This document shows positions 20,570 to 33,010 of a DNA stretch of 64,000 bases, one piece after another. This stretch comes from Chthonobacter albigriseus (lineage in GTDB: Bacteria > Pseudomonadota > Alphaproteobacteria > Rhizobiales > Pleomorphomonadaceae). The first letter of the stretch is position 1. Each line of letters opens with the position of its first letter. Below the pieces are notes generated by a model, which saw nothing but the letters and a program-made list of their open reading frames with translations, had not been told where the DNA came from and searched no databases. A program made the translations under genes and the position numbers. The stretch lies in NCBI RefSeq assembly GCF_013839445.1, contig NZ_JACDIT010000008.1, positions 1 through 64,000 on the forward strand, given 5' to 3'.

Positions 20570-23500
20570 ATGACGGGCGAGCCGGGACCACGCGTCTTCA
20601 CGATCGCCCCCGCGGCACCCTTCCTGCCGACACTGGTCGACGCCCTGCTCGACGGCGTGCTGGTGCCCGGCCGGGTCTATCGGGACGATCCGCTCAGGCT
20701 TGCCGACGTCACGCTCTACCTGCCGACCCGGCGCGCGGCGCGGGCGCTTTCGGAGACCTTTCTGGCCGCGCTCGGCGGCCGGGCTGCCGTGCTGCCTCGG
20801 ATCCGCCCGCTCGGCGACGTCGACGAAGACGTGGTGGAACGGCTCGCCGATCCGACCGACCTCGATCTGCCCCCGGCCATCTCCGAGCCGGAGCGGGTCC
20901 TGGGGCTGGCTCAACTGATCGCCGACTGGCGCCGCCACGTCTCGCCTGACCGCACCGTGAGCCCGTCGGGGGAGCGGATCCGCGTACCCTCCTCGACCTC
21001 CGAGGCGGTGCACCTCGCGCGCGACCTGCTGGCGCTGATGGACCAGGCGGCGGCGGAGAGCGTGGACTGGTCAAAGCTCGTCACGCTGGTGCCGGACGAC
21101 TACGCGGCCTGGTGGCAGCTGACGCTGACCTTCCTCACCATCGCGACGGAGGCGTGGCCGGCTTTTCTGGCCGAACGCGGGCAGATGGACCCGGTGGCGC
21201 GGCGAACGCGGGTCATCACCGCGATCGCGGAGCGGTTGGAGCGGGAGGGTGCGCGCGGTCCGGTGATCGCCGCCGGCTCGACCGGCTCTCTGCCGACGAC
21301 GGCGCGGCTGCTTGCGGCGATCGCGCGCCAGCCGAACGGCGCGGTGGTGCTGCCCGGCCTCGACCTCGGGCTGGACGACGAGACCTGGAGCGACATTGCA
21401 CCTGACGGGGCCGGCGCCGGTGGCATCGCCAGCCATCCACAGGCCGCAATGGCACGGCTTCTCCACGTGATCGGGGTCGGACGCAACGGAGTCGCCGAGC
21501 TCGGGTCGGTGAGCGAACCGATGGAGCGGCGGCTGACGATCCTTTCCGAGGCCATGCGGCCGGCGGAGTCGACCGACAGATGGAAAGATTTCGCCGGATC
21601 GCTCGATCCCGACGGTTGCGAGCGGGCGCTCGACGGGATGACGCTGGTGGTTGGCGCCACAGAGGCCGAGGAGGCGCTCGCCGCCGCTCTGGCGCTCCGG
21701 GAAGCGATCGAGGCGCCCGGCCGGACCGCCGCCCTCGTGACGCCCGACCGCGGGCTTGCCCGGCGGGTCTGTACCGAGCTCGCGCGCTTCGGCGTCGACA
21801 CGGAGGACAGCGCCGGCACGCCGCTGGAGCGAACGCCCACCGGGATCCTGGTCGCCCTGTCGGCGGAATGCGCGGTGGAGGGCCTGCCGCCGGAAAAGCT
21901 GGTTGCGCTCCTGAAGCACCCGCTTGCCTGCTTCGGCTTCAGCCGCCCGCGGTGCCGGGCCGCGGCGCGCGCCCTGGAGATTGCCGTGCTGCGCGGTCCA
22001 CGGCTGGCGACCGGCTCGAAGGCGCTGATGGCGGCGGCGGAAACGCTGGCGCGGGCCGGCCGGAAGGGCCAGGGCGTGCCAAAGGCGCTCGCCGCTCTCG
22101 GCGAGGAGCGCCTCGCAGACGCCAGGATGCTGGCGCGGCGGATCGGGGCGGCGGTCATGCCGATCGAGGCGTTGAAGGCCGACGGTCGACGCGTCGACCT
22201 GAAGACGCTGCTGCAGGCGCATCTGGAGCTCCTGCAGGCGATCGCCGCGGACGAGACGGGCGACGACAGCCTGCTGTTCGATGGTCCGGCGGGAACGGCC
22301 GCCGCGGAGGTGTTCGCGGGCTATCTCGACAGTGCCGGCGTGTCGCTCGACGTCACGCCGGGGGAGTATCCGGCGACCCTCGCCGCCTTGATGGCGGGGC
22401 GCATGGTGCGGCGGACGTCGGCGCGCCCGGCGCGCGTGTTCATCTGGGGGCCGCTTGAGGCGCGCCTTCTCGGCGTGGACCGGCTGGTGGTCGGCGGTCT
22501 CAACGAGGGAACCTGGCCGCTCGCCACGGACACCGGGCCTTGGCTGTCCCGACCGATGCGGGCCGACCTCGCCTTCGGCCCGCCGGAACAGCGGATCGGC
22601 CTTTCCGCACACGACTTCGTCCAGTCGCTCGGCACCCGCGACGTGGTGCTCACCCGGTCGGAGAAGCGGGACGGCGCGCCAACCGTGCCGACGCGGTTCC
22701 TGCAGCGCTTCACCAGCGTGATCGGCGAGGCGCGCAGCAAGACCCTGCGCGCCCGCGGGGACGTCATCGTGGACTGGGCGCGGCGGCTGGATGATATCCC
22801 ACCGGTGCCGCGGCCGCCCCGGCCAGAACCCAGGCCACCGCTCGCGGCGCGGCCCAAGCAGCTCTCGGTCACCGAGATCGAGACATGGATCCGCGATCCC
22901 TATGCGGTCTATGCGCGGCGGGTGCTGGACCTCCAGGCGCTGGAGGGTCTCGGCGAGCAGCCGGACTTCGGGGCGCGCGGGTCGGCGGTGCACCAGGCGC
23001 TCGCCGATTTCGCCAAGGATTGGACAGGTCCGTTCGACCAAACCGCCGTCGCCGCACTGATCGAAGCCGGGCGCCTGGCCTTCAAGGAACTGGAGGCCTA
23101 TCCGGAGGTGCATGCCCTGTGGTGGCCGCGGTTCGTCGCCGCGGCCGGTTATGTGGTCGAGTCGTTCGAGGCCGGGCGCGCGGATATGGAGCGCAACGCG
23201 GAGATCCGCGGGCGGTGGGTGGTGGTTCCCGGCGAGGACGGCTTCGCGCTGACCGGACGGGCCGACCGGATCGACATCACCGCGGATGGACTGCTCTCGC
23301 TCGTCGACTTCAAGACGGGTTCGGCACCCTCTGAGCGCCAGATCGCGGCGCTGAAAAGCCCGCAGATGCCTCTGGAAGCGGTGATCGCGCAGAAGGGCGG
23401 CTTCGAGGGCATTCCGCCGCGGCCGCTGCAGGACCTCGTCCACGTGGTGCTGCGCGGCATCAAGGGCCGGGACGAGACGAAGACCTACACAGGTTATGAC

Positions 23501-23710
23501 GGCAAGGACTTCGTGCGGTCGCTCGAGGAGACCGTCGCGGCTGCCGAGGAGGCGCTGATCCGGCTGGTGGAGGCCTACCGGGATCCGGAGCGGGGTTACC
23601 GGTCGAAGGCCCACCCGTTCAAGAGCGGCGACCGCAGCGACTACGACCACCTGGCGCGCGTCAGGGAATGGATGATCGCCGACGAGGCCGGCGAGGGCGG
23701 GGACGACTGA
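20570..23710 (+). CDS. addB: Double-strand break repair protein AddB
   Basis: A 1046-residue AddB, partner of AddA in the helicase-nuclease that resects broken DNA ends to a recombination hotspot for RecA loading. Start at 20570 (MTGEPGPRVFTIAPAAPF), 7 bp after murU. The N-terminus lacks a Walker A motif, and I see none of the C-terminal cysteines that hold the Fe-S cluster in Bacillus AddB; both are usual for the alphaproteobacterial type. The C-terminal PD-(D/E)XK nuclease domain is seen in GRADRIDI and LLSLVDFKTG. The stop codon shares one base with the addA start. Confidence 0.95.
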   Translation: MTGEPGPRVFTIAPAAPFLPTLVDALLDGVLVPGRVYRDDPLRLADVTLYLPTRRAARALSETFLAALGGRAAVLPRIRPLGDVDEDVVERLADPTDLDLPPAISEPERVLGLAQLIADWRRHVSPDRTVSPSGERIRVPSSTSEAVHLARDLLALMDQAAAESVDWSKLVTLVPDDYAAWWQLTLTFLTIATEAWPAFLAERGQMDPVARRTRVITAIAERLEREGARGPVIAAGSTGSLPTTARLLAAIARQPNGAVVLPGLDLGLDDETWSDIAPDGAGAGGIASHPQAAMARLLHVIGVGRNGVAELGSVSEPMERRLTILSEAMRPAESTDRWKDFAGSLDPDGCERALDGMTLVVGATEAEEALAAALALREAIEAPGRTAALVTPDRGLARRVCTELARFGVDTEDSAGTPLERTPTGILVALSAECAVEGLPPEKLVALLKHPLACFGFSRPRCRAAARALEIAVLRGPRLATGSKALMAAAETLARAGRKGQGVPKALAALGEERLADARMLARRIGAAVMPIEALKADGRRVDLKTLLQAHLELLQAIAADETGDDSLLFDGPAGTAAAEVFAGYLDSAGVSLDVTPGEYPATLAALMAGRMVRRTSARPARVFIWGPLEARLLGVDRLVVGGLNEGTWPLATDTGPWLSRPMRADLAFGPPEQRIGLSAHDFVQSLGTRDVVLTRSEKRDGAPTVPTRFLQRFTSVIGEARSKTLRARGDVIVDWARRLDDIPPVPRPPRPEPRPPLAARPKQLSVTEIETWIRDPYAVYARRVLDLQALEGLGEQPDFGARGSAVHQALADFAKDWTGPFDQTAVAALIEAGRLAFKELEAYPEVHALWWPRFVAAAGYVVESFEAGRADMERNAEIRGRWVVVPGEDGFALTGRADRIDITADGLLSLVDFKTGSAPSERQIAALKSPQMPLEAVIAQKGGFEGIPPRPLQDLVHVVLRGIKGRDETKTYTGYDGKDFVRSLEETVAAAEEALIRLVEAYRDPERGYRSKAHPFKSGDRSDYDHLARVREWMIADEAGEGGDD

Positions 23711-26700
23711 TGGCGATCGAGATCCCGGCCGAGACGCGCGAACGGCAGCGCATGGCGACGGACCCGAAGGCCTCCGTGTTCGTGTCGGCCAATGCCGGTT
23801 CGGGCAAGACGTGGGTGCTGTCGCGCCGGGTGATCCGCCTGCTGCTCACTGACACGGACCCTGGCCGCATCCTTTGCCTGACCTTCACCAAGGCCGCGGC
23901 GGCGGAGATGGCCAACCGGGTGTTCGAAGTGCTGGGCGGCTGGACGACGCTCGGCGATGCCGCGCTTGCCAAGGAGATCGAGGCGGTGGAGGGCGTGCCA
24001 CCGCCGCCGGCCCGCCTGAAGGTCGCAAGGCGCCTGTTCGCGCGGGCGCTGGAAACCCCGGGCGGGCTCAAGGTGCAGACAATCCATGCGTTCTGCGAGG
24101 CGCTTTTGCAGCGGTTTCCCGTGGAGGCCAACCTCGCCGGGCGCTTCGAGGTGCTCGACGATCGCGGCGCGGCCTTCCTGATCGCGGAGGCCAAGGCGGA
24201 GGCGGTGCGGGCCGCAGCGCTCGACGGCGACGGGCCGCTCGGCCGGGCCTTCGCGCTGCTTCTGTCGGAGTGTCCGGACCAGGCGATCGACACGGCGCTC
24301 CGGGCGCTGGTCCGGGACCGCGAGGCGCTGGCCGCCTGGTTCGACCGGGTGGGCGGTCTGGACGCTGCTGTCGCCGGCCTGCCCGCGGCGCTCGACGTGC
24401 CTGAAGGAGCCACGGCGGAAAGCCTGATCGCGGAAACGGTGCAGTCCCCGCATTTCGATGGAGCAACCCTATCGGCCTTGATCCCGGTCTTGGACAGCGC
24501 TTCGGTCCGGATGCAGGAGTTCGCCGGCGGCCTCCGGGCGGCGATCGGCCTCGACCTGCCCGCCGGTGCAAAAGCCTGGCGCGAGCTGTTCCTGACCCAG
24601 AAGAACGAGCCGAAGAAGGAAAGCTTCATCACGCAGGCGGTGGAGGCCGCGCTGCCGGGAACGCGGGCGCGGTTCGCCGCCGAGGCGGCGCGGGTGCGCG
24701 ACCTTCTCGCCGCCTCCGCCGGCCTGGAGACGGCGGCGCGGACGGGCGCGCTGGTGCGGCTGGCCGACCGGATGATCGGGACCTATCAGGCGCTCAAGGC
24801 GCGGGACGGGGCACTCGACTACGACGACCTGATCCAGCGGACTGCGAACCTGCTCGCCCGGTCGGACGCGGCGGCGTGGGTCCAGTACAAGCTGGACCAG
24901 GGCATCGACCACGTGCTGGTCGACGAGGCGCAGGATACGAGCCCGCGGCAGTGGGACATTGTGCGTGCCCTCAGCGAGGAGTTCTTCGCCGGCGCCGGGG
25001 CTCGCTCGCGGGTAAACCGGACGCTGTTCGCCGTGGGTGACGAGAAGCAGTCGATCTATTCGTTCCAGGGTGCCGCGCCGAAGCTGTTCGGGGAGAACCG
25101 GGACCAGTTCGGCCGGCGCATCGCGGCCGCCGACCTGCTCTTCCACAACCTGAAGCTGGTGCTGTCGTTCCGCTCCACGCCCGACGTGATCAAAGCCGTG
25201 GACCGCGTGTTCGCCGACCCCGCCGCACACCGCGGGCTATCGACCGACGACGAGCCCACCGTCCACGAGACGGTGCGGAGCGCCGACGCGGGACTCGTTG
25301 AGATCTGGCCGGAGACCGAAGCGGAGAAGGCGCGGGAGCCGGAACACTGGGAGGATCCGGTGGACCGGGTCGGGCGCGGCAGCGCCGACCTTCTGCTCGC
25401 TGCAAGGATCGCGGAGGAGGTCGCGGGGTGGCTGGATCGCGGCGAGCGGCTGCCGTCCACCGGCAAGCGCATCCGGCCCAAGGATGTGCTGATCCTGGTG
25501 CGCAAGCGCGGCGCTTTCGTGGAAGCCGTGAATCGCGCGCTGAAGGCACGCATCGTGCCGGTGGCCGGGGCGGACCGGCTCGACGTGATCGGCCATATCG
25601 TGACGCAGGACCTGACGGCCGCCGCCCGCGTGGCGCTGTTGCCGGAGGACGACCTCACGCTGGCGGCGGTGGCGAAGTCGCCGCTGGTTGGCTTGAGCGA
25701 GGAGGACCTGTTCGGGCTCGCACATGGGCGCGAGGGGCGGAGCCTCTGGTCGGTGGCAGAGGAGCGGGCGGCCGCCGGCGACGCGGCCGCGATGCGTCTT
25801 GCCGAGGCGGTGAACCGCTGGCGCGGGCGCGCCGACACGGTCGATCCGTTCGCCTTCTTCGCCGCCATCGTGGGCGCGGACGGCGGTCGGGCCGCGTTCC
25901 GGGCGCGGATCGGCCATGAGGCCGACGAGGTGATCGACGAGTTCCTGAAGCTCGCGCTGGCTTTCGAGATGCGCGAAACGCCGACGCTGGAAACCTTCCT
26001 CGCTCGCCTCAAGGACACCGACGAGGAGGTCAAGCGCGAGGTGGTGGAGGGTCGCGACGAGCTTCGCGTGATGACCGTGCATGGCGCCAAGGGGCTGGAG
26101 GCACCGGTGGTGTTCCTGGTCGATCCGGGATCGCCGCCGGTGTCGAAGGCGCACGACCCGAGGATCGTGGCGCTGGCGAGCGCGCCCGGCGCTCCGCTCG
26201 CCTGGGTGCAGAGCGGGGTACGACCGTCGTCGGTGGAAGCGGCGCTGGAGGAGAGCCGGCGCGGCCAGGAGGAGGAGTATCGCCGGCTGCTCTACGTCGG
26301 CCTCACACGCGCCCGCGACCGGCTGATCGTGACGGGCGTCCGCCGTGACAAGGGTAGCCCGGACGGGCGCTGGCACACCCTGGTGAGCACCGCGCTGCTG
26401 TCCGAGGCGGAGGCGGTCAAGGACGCGGACGGGGCGATCCGCGGCTGGCAGTGGCGGGCGGACCGGAACCGCGCCGCCAAGGCCGACGAGCCCGACGTGG
26501 CGCCCTTTCCGCCGCCGCCCCCGCTGCCGGACTTCCTGGCGCGGGCGGCGCCGCGGGAGGATGTCGCGGTGCCGGTCACGCCGTCGTCGGCGCTGTCGCT
26601 GATCGAGACCGAGCCGCGCCGGCCGCGGCAGAATGCGCTCGACCGGGTACGCACGCCGGACACGGAGGCGACGCTGAGGGGGCGGGTGGTCCATCGCCTG

Positions 26701-27210
26701 TTCGAGGTTCTGCCCGAGCTCGACCGGGCGCAGCGGCGCGAGAAGGCGCTGCGGTATCTGGCGCAGGAGGCGGCCGGTCTCGATTCGCTTGAACGCGAAC
26801 GGCTCTACGCGCAGGTGGAAGGCGTGCTGCTCGACCCCCGGTTCGAGGGGCTGTTCGGTACGGAGAGCCGGGCGGAAGTCGGGCTGGTGGGCGAGATCGA
26901 GACGCCGGGCGGACGGACACTTCAGGTGTCGGGCCAGGTCGACCGGCTGGTGGTGCGCGACGGCGAGGTGATGATCCTCGACTACAAGACCAACCGGGCG
27001 GTGCCGTCCGAGATACCCGACGACTACGCCCTCCAGCTGGCGCTCTACCGGCGCCTGCTGCAGGACCTTTATCCCAGCCGGACGATCCGTGCGGCAATCC
27101 TGTGGACCGAGGCCGTGCGGCTGGACGAAGCCCCCGCCGAGCGGCTCGACGGCATGCTCGCGCGGCTTGTCACGGGAATGGGAACGGGACGGGGCAGCGG
27201 GCGTTCTTGA
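23710..27210 (+). CDS. addA: Double-strand break repair helicase AddA
   Basis: A 1166-residue UvrD-like helicase with a fused nuclease. The start at 23710 ([19 protein letters not shown]) overlaps the addB stop by one base (TGATG). Motifs in order: Walker [13 protein letters not shown] (about residue 31), [69 protein letters not shown], and the RecB-type nuclease motif GQVDRLVV...ILDYKTNR near the C-terminus. Translational coupling fits the obligate AddAB complex. Confidence 0.97.
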   Translation: MAIEIPAETRERQRMATDPKASVFVSANAGSGKTWVLSRRVIRLLLTDTDPGRILCLTFTKAAAAEMANRVFEVLGGWTTLGDAALAKEIEAVEGVPPPPARLKVARRLFARALETPGGLKVQTIHAFCEALLQRFPVEANLAGRFEVLDDRGAAFLIAEAKAEAVRAAALDGDGPLGRAFALLLSECPDQAIDTALRALVRDREALAAWFDRVGGLDAAVAGLPAALDVPEGATAESLIAETVQSPHFDGATLSALIPVLDSASVRMQEFAGGLRAAIGLDLPAGAKAWRELFLTQKNEPKKESFITQAVEAALPGTRARFAAEAARVRDLLAASAGLETAARTGALVRLADRMIGTYQALKARDGALDYDDLIQRTANLLARSDAAAWVQYKLDQGIDHVLVDEAQDTSPRQWDIVRALSEEFFAGAGARSRVNRTLFAVGDEKQSIYSFQGAAPKLFGENRDQFGRRIAAADLLFHNLKLVLSFRSTPDVIKAVDRVFADPAAHRGLSTDDEPTVHETVRSADAGLVEIWPETEAEKAREPEHWEDPVDRVGRGSADLLLAARIAEEVAGWLDRGERLPSTGKRIRPKDVLILVRKRGAFVEAVNRALKARIVPVAGADRLDVIGHIVTQDLTAAARVALLPEDDLTLAAVAKSPLVGLSEEDLFGLAHGREGRSLWSVAEERAAAGDAAAMRLAEAVNRWRGRADTVDPFAFFAAIVGADGGRAAFRARIGHEADEVIDEFLKLALAFEMRETPTLETFLARLKDTDEEVKREVVEGRDELRVMTVHGAKGLEAPVVFLVDPGSPPVSKAHDPRIVALASAPGAPLAWVQSGVRPSSVEAALEESRRGQEEEYRRLLYVGLTRARDRLIVTGVRRDKGSPDGRWHTLVSTALLSEAEAVKDADGAIRGWQWRADRNRAAKADEPDVAPFPPPPPLPDFLARAAPREDVAVPVTPSSALSLIETEPRRPRQNALDRVRTPDTEATLRGRVVHRLFEVLPELDRAQRREKALRYLAQEAAGLDSLERERLYAQVEGVLLDPRFEGLFGTESRAEVGLVGEIETPGGRTLQVSGQVDRLVVRDGEVMILDYKTNRAVPSEIPDDYALQLALYRRLLQDLYPSRTIRAAILWTEAVRLDEAPAERLDGMLARLVTGMGTGRGSGRS

Positions 27211-27305
27211 CGGGCCTTTGCCGCGCTCCTACGTTCGGCCCGACCGGGTCAGGCGCAGACGGATTCCCGTTTGGAAGACGGCGCTTGTCCACGAACCGAG
27301 GTGTC

Positions 27306-27629
27306 ATGATGACGACCAAGAAAGTGACGGACCAGACCTTCGACAGCGACGTGCTCGGCGCCGATGCGCCGGTCGTCGTGGATTTCTGGGCGGAGTGGTG
27401 CGGTCCGTGCCGCATGATCGCCCCGGCTCTCGACGAGATCGCCTCGGAGATGGACGGCAAGGTGACGATCGCCAAGCTGAACATCGACGAGAACGCCAAC
27501 ACCGCCATCAAGTACGGCGTGCGGTCGATCCCCACGCTGATCCTGTTCAAGAACGGCCAGCCGGCCGCGATGAAGGTGGGTGCGGCGCCGAAGGGTGATC
27601 TCGCCAACTGGATCAAGTCGGCGATCTGA
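27306..27629 (+). CDS. trxA: Thioredoxin
   Basis: A 107-residue thioredoxin, the cytoplasmic disulfide reductase. The active site [10 protein letters not shown] and the cis-proline RSIPTLILF are intact, as are the buried Asp (VVVDFWAEW) and the GxxxKxxLxxWI end. Starts at 27306 or the adjacent ATG at 27309; the longer open frame back into addA has no support. It lies about 95 bp after addA, a conserved Hyphomicrobiales order, and is followed by a strong terminator. Confidence 0.96.
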   Translation: MMTTKKVTDQTFDSDVLGADAPVVVDFWAEWCGPCRMIAPALDEIASEMDGKVTIAKLNIDENANTAIKYGVRSIPTLILFKNGQPAAMKVGAAPKGDLANWIKSAI

Positions 27630-27652
27630 TCGCGGCGTCTTTCGAGCCGACG

Positions 27653-27687
27653 AAAAGCCCCGGCCGGGATCACCCGCCGGGGCTTTT
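27653..27687. terminator. Bidirectional terminator between trxA and folC
   Basis: A 10-bp stem (AAAGCCCCGG and complement) with A residues on the left and T5 on the right. It can end trxA on the plus strand and folC on the minus strand. Confidence 0.8.
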
Positions 27688-27711
27688 TCGTGCCCGCCGA
27701 CTGAACCGGAG

Positions 27712-29040
27712 TCAGCTTTGGGGAGGCGTGCCGTTCTCGGCGAGGGTGTCGCCGGCGAGATAAAGCGAGCCGCAGATCAGGATGCGGGGGGCCCGCTCCA
27801 GCGTCCAGTTGGCGGCAAGCAGGCGGATGGCCTCGGCAGTGCCCGGCGCTGCTTCTGCCGACAGGCCGGCCGCGTTGGCGGCTTCGGCGAGCGCATCCGG
27901 ATCCCAGGCGGCTTCGGAGCCGGGGATCGGCACGGTGAAAACGTGGCGGACCAGGCCTTCGAAGGGCGTGAAGAAGCCGGCGGGATCCTTGGTGGTGAGC
28001 ATGCCGGCGATCAGGAAGAGCGGGCGCTCGACCCGGTCCTCCAGGTCGGCCATGGCGCTCGCCACCACCTCGCCGGCGCCCGGGTTGTGGCCGCCGTCGA
28101 GCCAGACCTCTGCGCCCGGCGGGGCGAGGTCCACGAGCCGGCCGTGCGTCAGGCGCTGCAGGCGGGCGGGCCACTCCACGGTTTCCAGGCCACGCTCGAT
28201 CGCCGAGAGCGGGATGTCGAGCTTGCTGGCGCGGATCGCGGCGACGGCCGTGCCGGCGTTCTGGATCTGGTGGCGGCCGGACAGGCGCGGCAGCGGCAGG
28301 TCGAGCAGGCCGCCGTCGTCCTGGAACACCAGGCGGCCGTGCTCCTCGTGGACCATCCAGTCCTGCGCGCCGATCAGCAGCGGCTTTGCCCCAGCCCGGG
28401 ACGCGACCGTCTCGAACACCTCAGTGACCTCGGCCGGATTAGGGCTGACCACCACGGGCCGGCCCTTCTTGATGATGCCGGCCTTCTCGAAGGCGATCTT
28501 GTCGATGGTGTTGCCGAGATAGGACTGGTGGTCGAGCGAGATCGACGTGATCACCGAGACGAGCGGTGCGGCGACGACGTTGGTGGCATCGAAGCGTCCG
28601 CCGAGGCCGACCTCCAGGAGCACGACGTCAGCCGGTTCTTCGGCGAACAGCAGGAAGCCCGCGGCGGTCAGGAGCTCGAAAAGGGTGATCGGCTCGTTGC
28701 CGTTGGCCACCTCGGCCCGTTCCAGCGCGTCGGTGAAGCGGGCGTCATCGACGAATGCGCTGCGGCCTGGGCCTGTCGCAAGCCGGTAGCGCTCGTTGTA
28801 GGCGACGAGGTGCGGCGAGGTGTGGGTGTGAACCCTAAGGCCGGCGGCCTCCAGGATGGCCCGCAGGAAGGCAATGGTGGAGCCCTTGCCGTTGGTGCCG
28901 GCCACGTGGAAGACGGGCGGCAACCTCTGCTCGGGGTGGCCAAGCGCGGCAAGCAGGCGCTCGATCCGGCCGAGCGTCAGGTCGTAGCCCTTGGGGTGAA
29001 GGGCCGAAAGCCTGTCGATGATGGCAAGGGTTTCGGGCAT
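27712..29040 (-). CDS. folC: Folylpolyglutamate synthase / dihydrofolate synthase
   Basis: A 442-residue FolC that adds glutamate to dihydropteroate and then further glutamates to folates. The start at 29040 (MPETLAIIDRLSALHPKGYDLTL) is preferred because the longer frame adds about 120 residues of arginine- and proline-rich sequence crossing the accD terminator. P-loop HVAGTNGKGSTIAFL, LLEVGLGGRFDATN, ITSISLDHQSYLG and DGGHNPGAGE are all visible. Last gene of the trp-accD-folC cluster, separated from accD by 163 bp. Confidence 0.96.
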   Translation of the reverse strand: MPETLAIIDRLSALHPKGYDLTLGRIERLLAALGHPEQRLPPVFHVAGTNGKGSTIAFLRAILEAAGLRVHTHTSPHLVAYNERYRLATGPGRSAFVDDARFTDALERAEVANGNEPITLFELLTAAGFLLFAEEPADVVLLEVGLGGRFDATNVVAAPLVSVITSISLDHQSYLGNTIDKIAFEKAGIIKKGRPVVVSPNPAEVTEVFETVASRAGAKPLLIGAQDWMVHEEHGRLVFQDDGGLLDLPLPRLSGRHQIQNAGTAVAAIRASKLDIPLSAIERGLETVEWPARLQRLTHGRLVDLAPPGAEVWLDGGHNPGAGEVVASAMADLEDRVERPLFLIAGMLTTKDPAGFFTPFEGLVRHVFTVPIPGSEAAWDPDALAEAANAAGLSAEAAPGTAEAIRLLAANWTLERAPRILICGSLYLAGDTLAENGTPPQS

Positions 29041-29124
29041 GGCGGCGCTGGGCGGCTCCTCAAGCCGTCGGTGAAACGTCAAGGCTCCGGGCCATAAACG
29101 ATCGGGGCGCCCGGCGCTATCTGC

Positions 29125-29155
29125 GAAAACGCCGCCCCCACGGGATGAGGGCGGC
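29125..29155 (-). terminator. Terminator-like hairpin after accD
   Basis: On the minus strand GCCGCCC and GGGCGGC pair around a loop of about 11 nt and are followed by GTTTTC. It lies 49 bp beyond accD and before folC, so folC may be partly read-through or have its own promoter. Confidence 0.6.
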
Positions 29156-29203
29156 ATTGGGACGGTGGTGACGGCTGGCTGTGCGGCTCCGACCGCCGCG
29201 GGC

Positions 29204-30127
29204 CTATTCAGCCGCGAGCGGAGCGGCCTCGTCGGCCGCCACGACGGCGCCTTCGTGGCCGAGCAGGCGCACCAGCCGGGCGAGCGTCGCGCGCAGTTCG
29301 TGGCGGTGGACGACCATGTCGACCATGCCATGCTCCAGCAGGTACTCGGCGCGCTGGAAGCCCTCGGGGAGCTTTTCACGGATGGTCTGCTCGATGACAC
29401 GCGGGCCCGCGAAGCCGATCAGGGCGCCCGGCTCGGCGATCTGGATATCGCCCAGCATGGCGTAGGAGGCCGTGACGCCGCCCATGGTCGGGTTGGTGAG
29501 CACGACGATGTAAGGGAGCCCGGCCTCCTTCAGCATCTCTACGGCGACGGTGGTGCGCGGCATCTGCATCAGGGACAGGATGCCCTCCTGCATGCGCGCG
29601 CCGCCGGAGGCGGTGAAGAGGATGAAAGGCGCGTTGCGCACCAGCGCCGTCTCGGCGCCGGTGATAATCGCCTCGCCGGCGGCCATGCCGAGCGAGCCGC
29701 CCATGAAGTCGAAGTCCTGCACGGCCGCGACCACGGGCACCGTTTCAAGCCGGCCGGCACCGACCAGCACGGCATCCTCACGGCCAGTCTTGGCCTTGGC
29801 GTCCTTAAGGCGGTCGGAATAGCGCTTCTCGTCGCGGAACTTCAGCGGATCCTGCACCACGTGCGGCAGCGCGATTGTCTCATAGACGCCGTCGTCGAAC
29901 AGAAGCTCCAGGCGACGATTGGGCGCCATGCGCATGTGGTAGCCGGAGTTCGGCACCACCCACTGGTTCGCCTCCAGATCGCGATGGAAGACCATCTCGC
30001 CGGTCTCGGGGCACTTGACCCAGAGATTCTCCGGCACCGCTGGCTTGGGATAGATCAGCGAGCGGATCTTGGGGCGAACGACGTTGTTGATCCAGTTCAC
30101 GGGATGACCCTGTTCCGGTTTCGTCAC
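29204..30127 (-). CDS. accD: Acetyl-CoA carboxylase carboxyltransferase subunit beta
   Basis: A 307-residue AccD, the beta half of the carboxyltransferase that makes malonyl-CoA for fatty acids. The crotonase-like core is intact ([41 protein letters not shown]). The N-terminal four-cysteine zinc finger of E. coli AccD is decayed: Cys39 remains, but the other three positions are Thr42, Val58 and Ser61. That loss is common in Hyphomicrobiales AccD. Transcribed after trpA with a 95-bp gap, a conserved arrangement. Confidence 0.96.
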   Translation of the reverse strand: MTKPEQGHPVNWINNVVRPKIRSLIYPKPAVPENLWVKCPETGEMVFHRDLEANQWVVPNSGYHMRMAPNRRLELLFDDGVYETIALPHVVQDPLKFRDEKRYSDRLKDAKAKTGREDAVLVGAGRLETVPVVAAVQDFDFMGGSLGMAAGEAIITGAETALVRNAPFILFTASGGARMQEGILSLMQMPRTTVAVEMLKEAGLPYIVVLTNPTMGGVTASYAMLGDIQIAEPGALIGFAGPRVIEQTIREKLPEGFQRAEYLLEHGMVDMVVHRHELRATLARLVRLLGHEGAVVAADEAAPLAAE

Positions 30128-30222
30128 CGGGAAGATGAGACCGCGGCGTTGATTTCACAAGGGCGCGGCCGAAATAGGGCAGCCATCGCCCGGGTTTTGC
30201 GCCGTTTTCAGGTGCAGGACGT

Positions 30223-31076
30223 TCAAGCCGGCGCGGGCGAACGGGCGCGGCGGACGCCGGCGGCGAGTTCCTCGACCAGCCTGGTCACCGCGCCGACGGT
30301 GCCATCCGTCGGCCGGCCGTCGGCGCCGAGACTGTCGCGGATGGCGTTGACGAGCGCCGAGCCGACCACCACGCCGTCGGCGTTGGCGCCGATGGCCGCT
30401 GCCTGCTCGCCCGTCTTCACGCCGAAGCCGACCATCACCGGCAGGTCGGTGTGGCCCTTGATGCGCTTCACCGCTGTCGCGACCCGCGTGGGATCGGCGG
30501 AGGCGGTGCCGGTGATGCCGGTGATCGAGACGTAGTAGACGAAGCCGGAGGTGTTGGCGAGGACGGCCGGCAGGCGCTTGTCGTCGGTGGTCGGCGTCGC
30601 GAGGCGGATGAAGGAGACGCCGGCCTTCAGCGCGGGCAGGCAGAGCTCCTCGTCCTCCTCGGGCGGCAGGTCGACGACGATCAGCCCGTCGACGCCGGCG
30701 GCCTTGGCGTCGGCGAGGAAACGCTCAACGCCGTAGATGTAGATGGGGTTGTAGTAGCCCATCAGCACCAGCGGCGTCGTTTCGTCCTCCTTGCGGAAGG
30801 CGCGGACCATCTCCAGCGTTCGGACCATCGTCTGGCCGCCGTTGAGGGCGCGCAGCGTGGCGGCCTGGATCGGCGGGCCCTCGGCCATCGGATCGGAGAA
30901 GGGCATGCCGAACTCGACGATGTCGGCGCCGGCCTTGGGCAGCGCCTTCAGCACCTTCAGCGAGGTGTCGTAGTCCGGATCGCCGGCGGTGACGAAGGTG
31001 ACGAGCGCGGGGCGGCCCTCCGCCTTGAGGGCAGCCACCCGGGCGTCGATGCGGGTCTGGGGGAGCATGGACACAC

Positions 31077-31080
<4 letters not shown>
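30223..31080 (-). CDS. trpA: Tryptophan synthase alpha chain
   Basis: A 285-residue TrpA, which cleaves indole-3-glycerol phosphate to indole for channelling to TrpB. The catalytic Glu lies in [14 protein letters not shown] and the catalytic Asp in [13 protein letters not shown]; the phosphate-binding [10 protein letters not shown] and VVGSALV are present. Its ATG overlaps the trpB stop by 4 bp (ATGA), giving translational coupling and matched subunit amounts. The C-terminus is slightly extended with Arg and Ala. Confidence 0.97.
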
Positions 31081-32285
<1,205 letters not shown>

Positions 32286-32326
32286 GACACTCCGGCCGCC
32301 TGAACGGCGCCTCCCTGCCTCAAACA

Positions 32327-33010
32327 TCACACAGCGGGCGTTTCACCCGCGCTCTTCACGGCCGACGCGAAGGCTCGGATCAGGGCCTCGTCCTTGATGC
32401 CCGGCGCCGTCTCCACCCCCGACGAGACGTCGACGCCGGCAGGACGGACCCGGGCGATCGCTTCGCCGACGTTCGTAGGCGTCAGGCCGCCCGAAAGCAA
32501 GAAGGGCGTCGCAAAGCCGGGTTCGCGGAGGAGGTTCCAGTCGAAGGTCGCGCCGAGGCCGCCGGGCCGCGTGGCGTCCTTCGGCGGCTTGGCGTCGAAG
32601 AGGAGGAGGTCGGCGATGCGGTCGTAGGCGCGGGCTTTCTCCACGTCAGCGGCAGTAGCGATGCCGAGCGCCTTCATCACCGGCAGGCCGAAGCGCGAGC
32701 GGACGGCCGCGACGCGGTCGGTCGTCTCGCGGCCGTGCAGTTGCAGCAGGTCCGGGTGGCCCGCGGCGACAAGGGTTTCGAGGAGTGCGTCGTCGGCGTC
32801 CACGGTGAGGAGAACGATGCGGGCCCTGCCCCTGGCGAGGTCCGCCAGACCGGCCAGCCGGTCCGGCTCCACGTGGCGCGGGCTCGGCGGGAACGACACG
32901 AGCCCGATGGCGTCGGCGCCGGCATCGATCGCCCAGCCAACGCTGTCCGGCGTGGAGAGGCCGCAGATCTTCAGCCGCGGCGGCGAGATGGGCAAAATCC
33001 CTTCGGTCAT
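32327..33010 (-). CDS. trpF: Phosphoribosylanthranilate isomerase
   Basis: A 227-residue TrpF, the Amadori isomerase of tryptophan synthesis. Start at 33010 ([21 protein letters not shown]); the longer open frame runs across the divergent promoter region of the lipoprotein gene. The catalytic Cys (KICGL) and Asp (VQLHG-type strand, here DLLQLHGRE, and [16 protein letters not shown]) regions are visible. First gene of trpF-trpB-trpA; no trp leader peptide was seen upstream. Confidence 0.95.
   Translation of the reverse strand: MTEGILPISPPRLKICGLSTPDSVGWAIDAGADAIGLVSFPPSPRHVEPDRLAGLADLARGRARIVLLTVDADDALLETLVAAGHPDLLQLHGRETTDRVAAVRSRFGLPVMKALGIATAADVEKARAYDRIADLLLFDAKPPKDATRPGGLGATFDWNLLREPGFATPFLLSGGLTPTNVGEAIARVRPAGVDVSSGVETAPGIKDEALIRAFASAVKSAGETPAV

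Noticed and set aside
16156-20601. Minus-strand open frame of about 1,480 codons
   Set aside because: It is antisense to divL, the tsaE fusion and murU, which have clear family motifs. Its composition is that of an antisense shadow.
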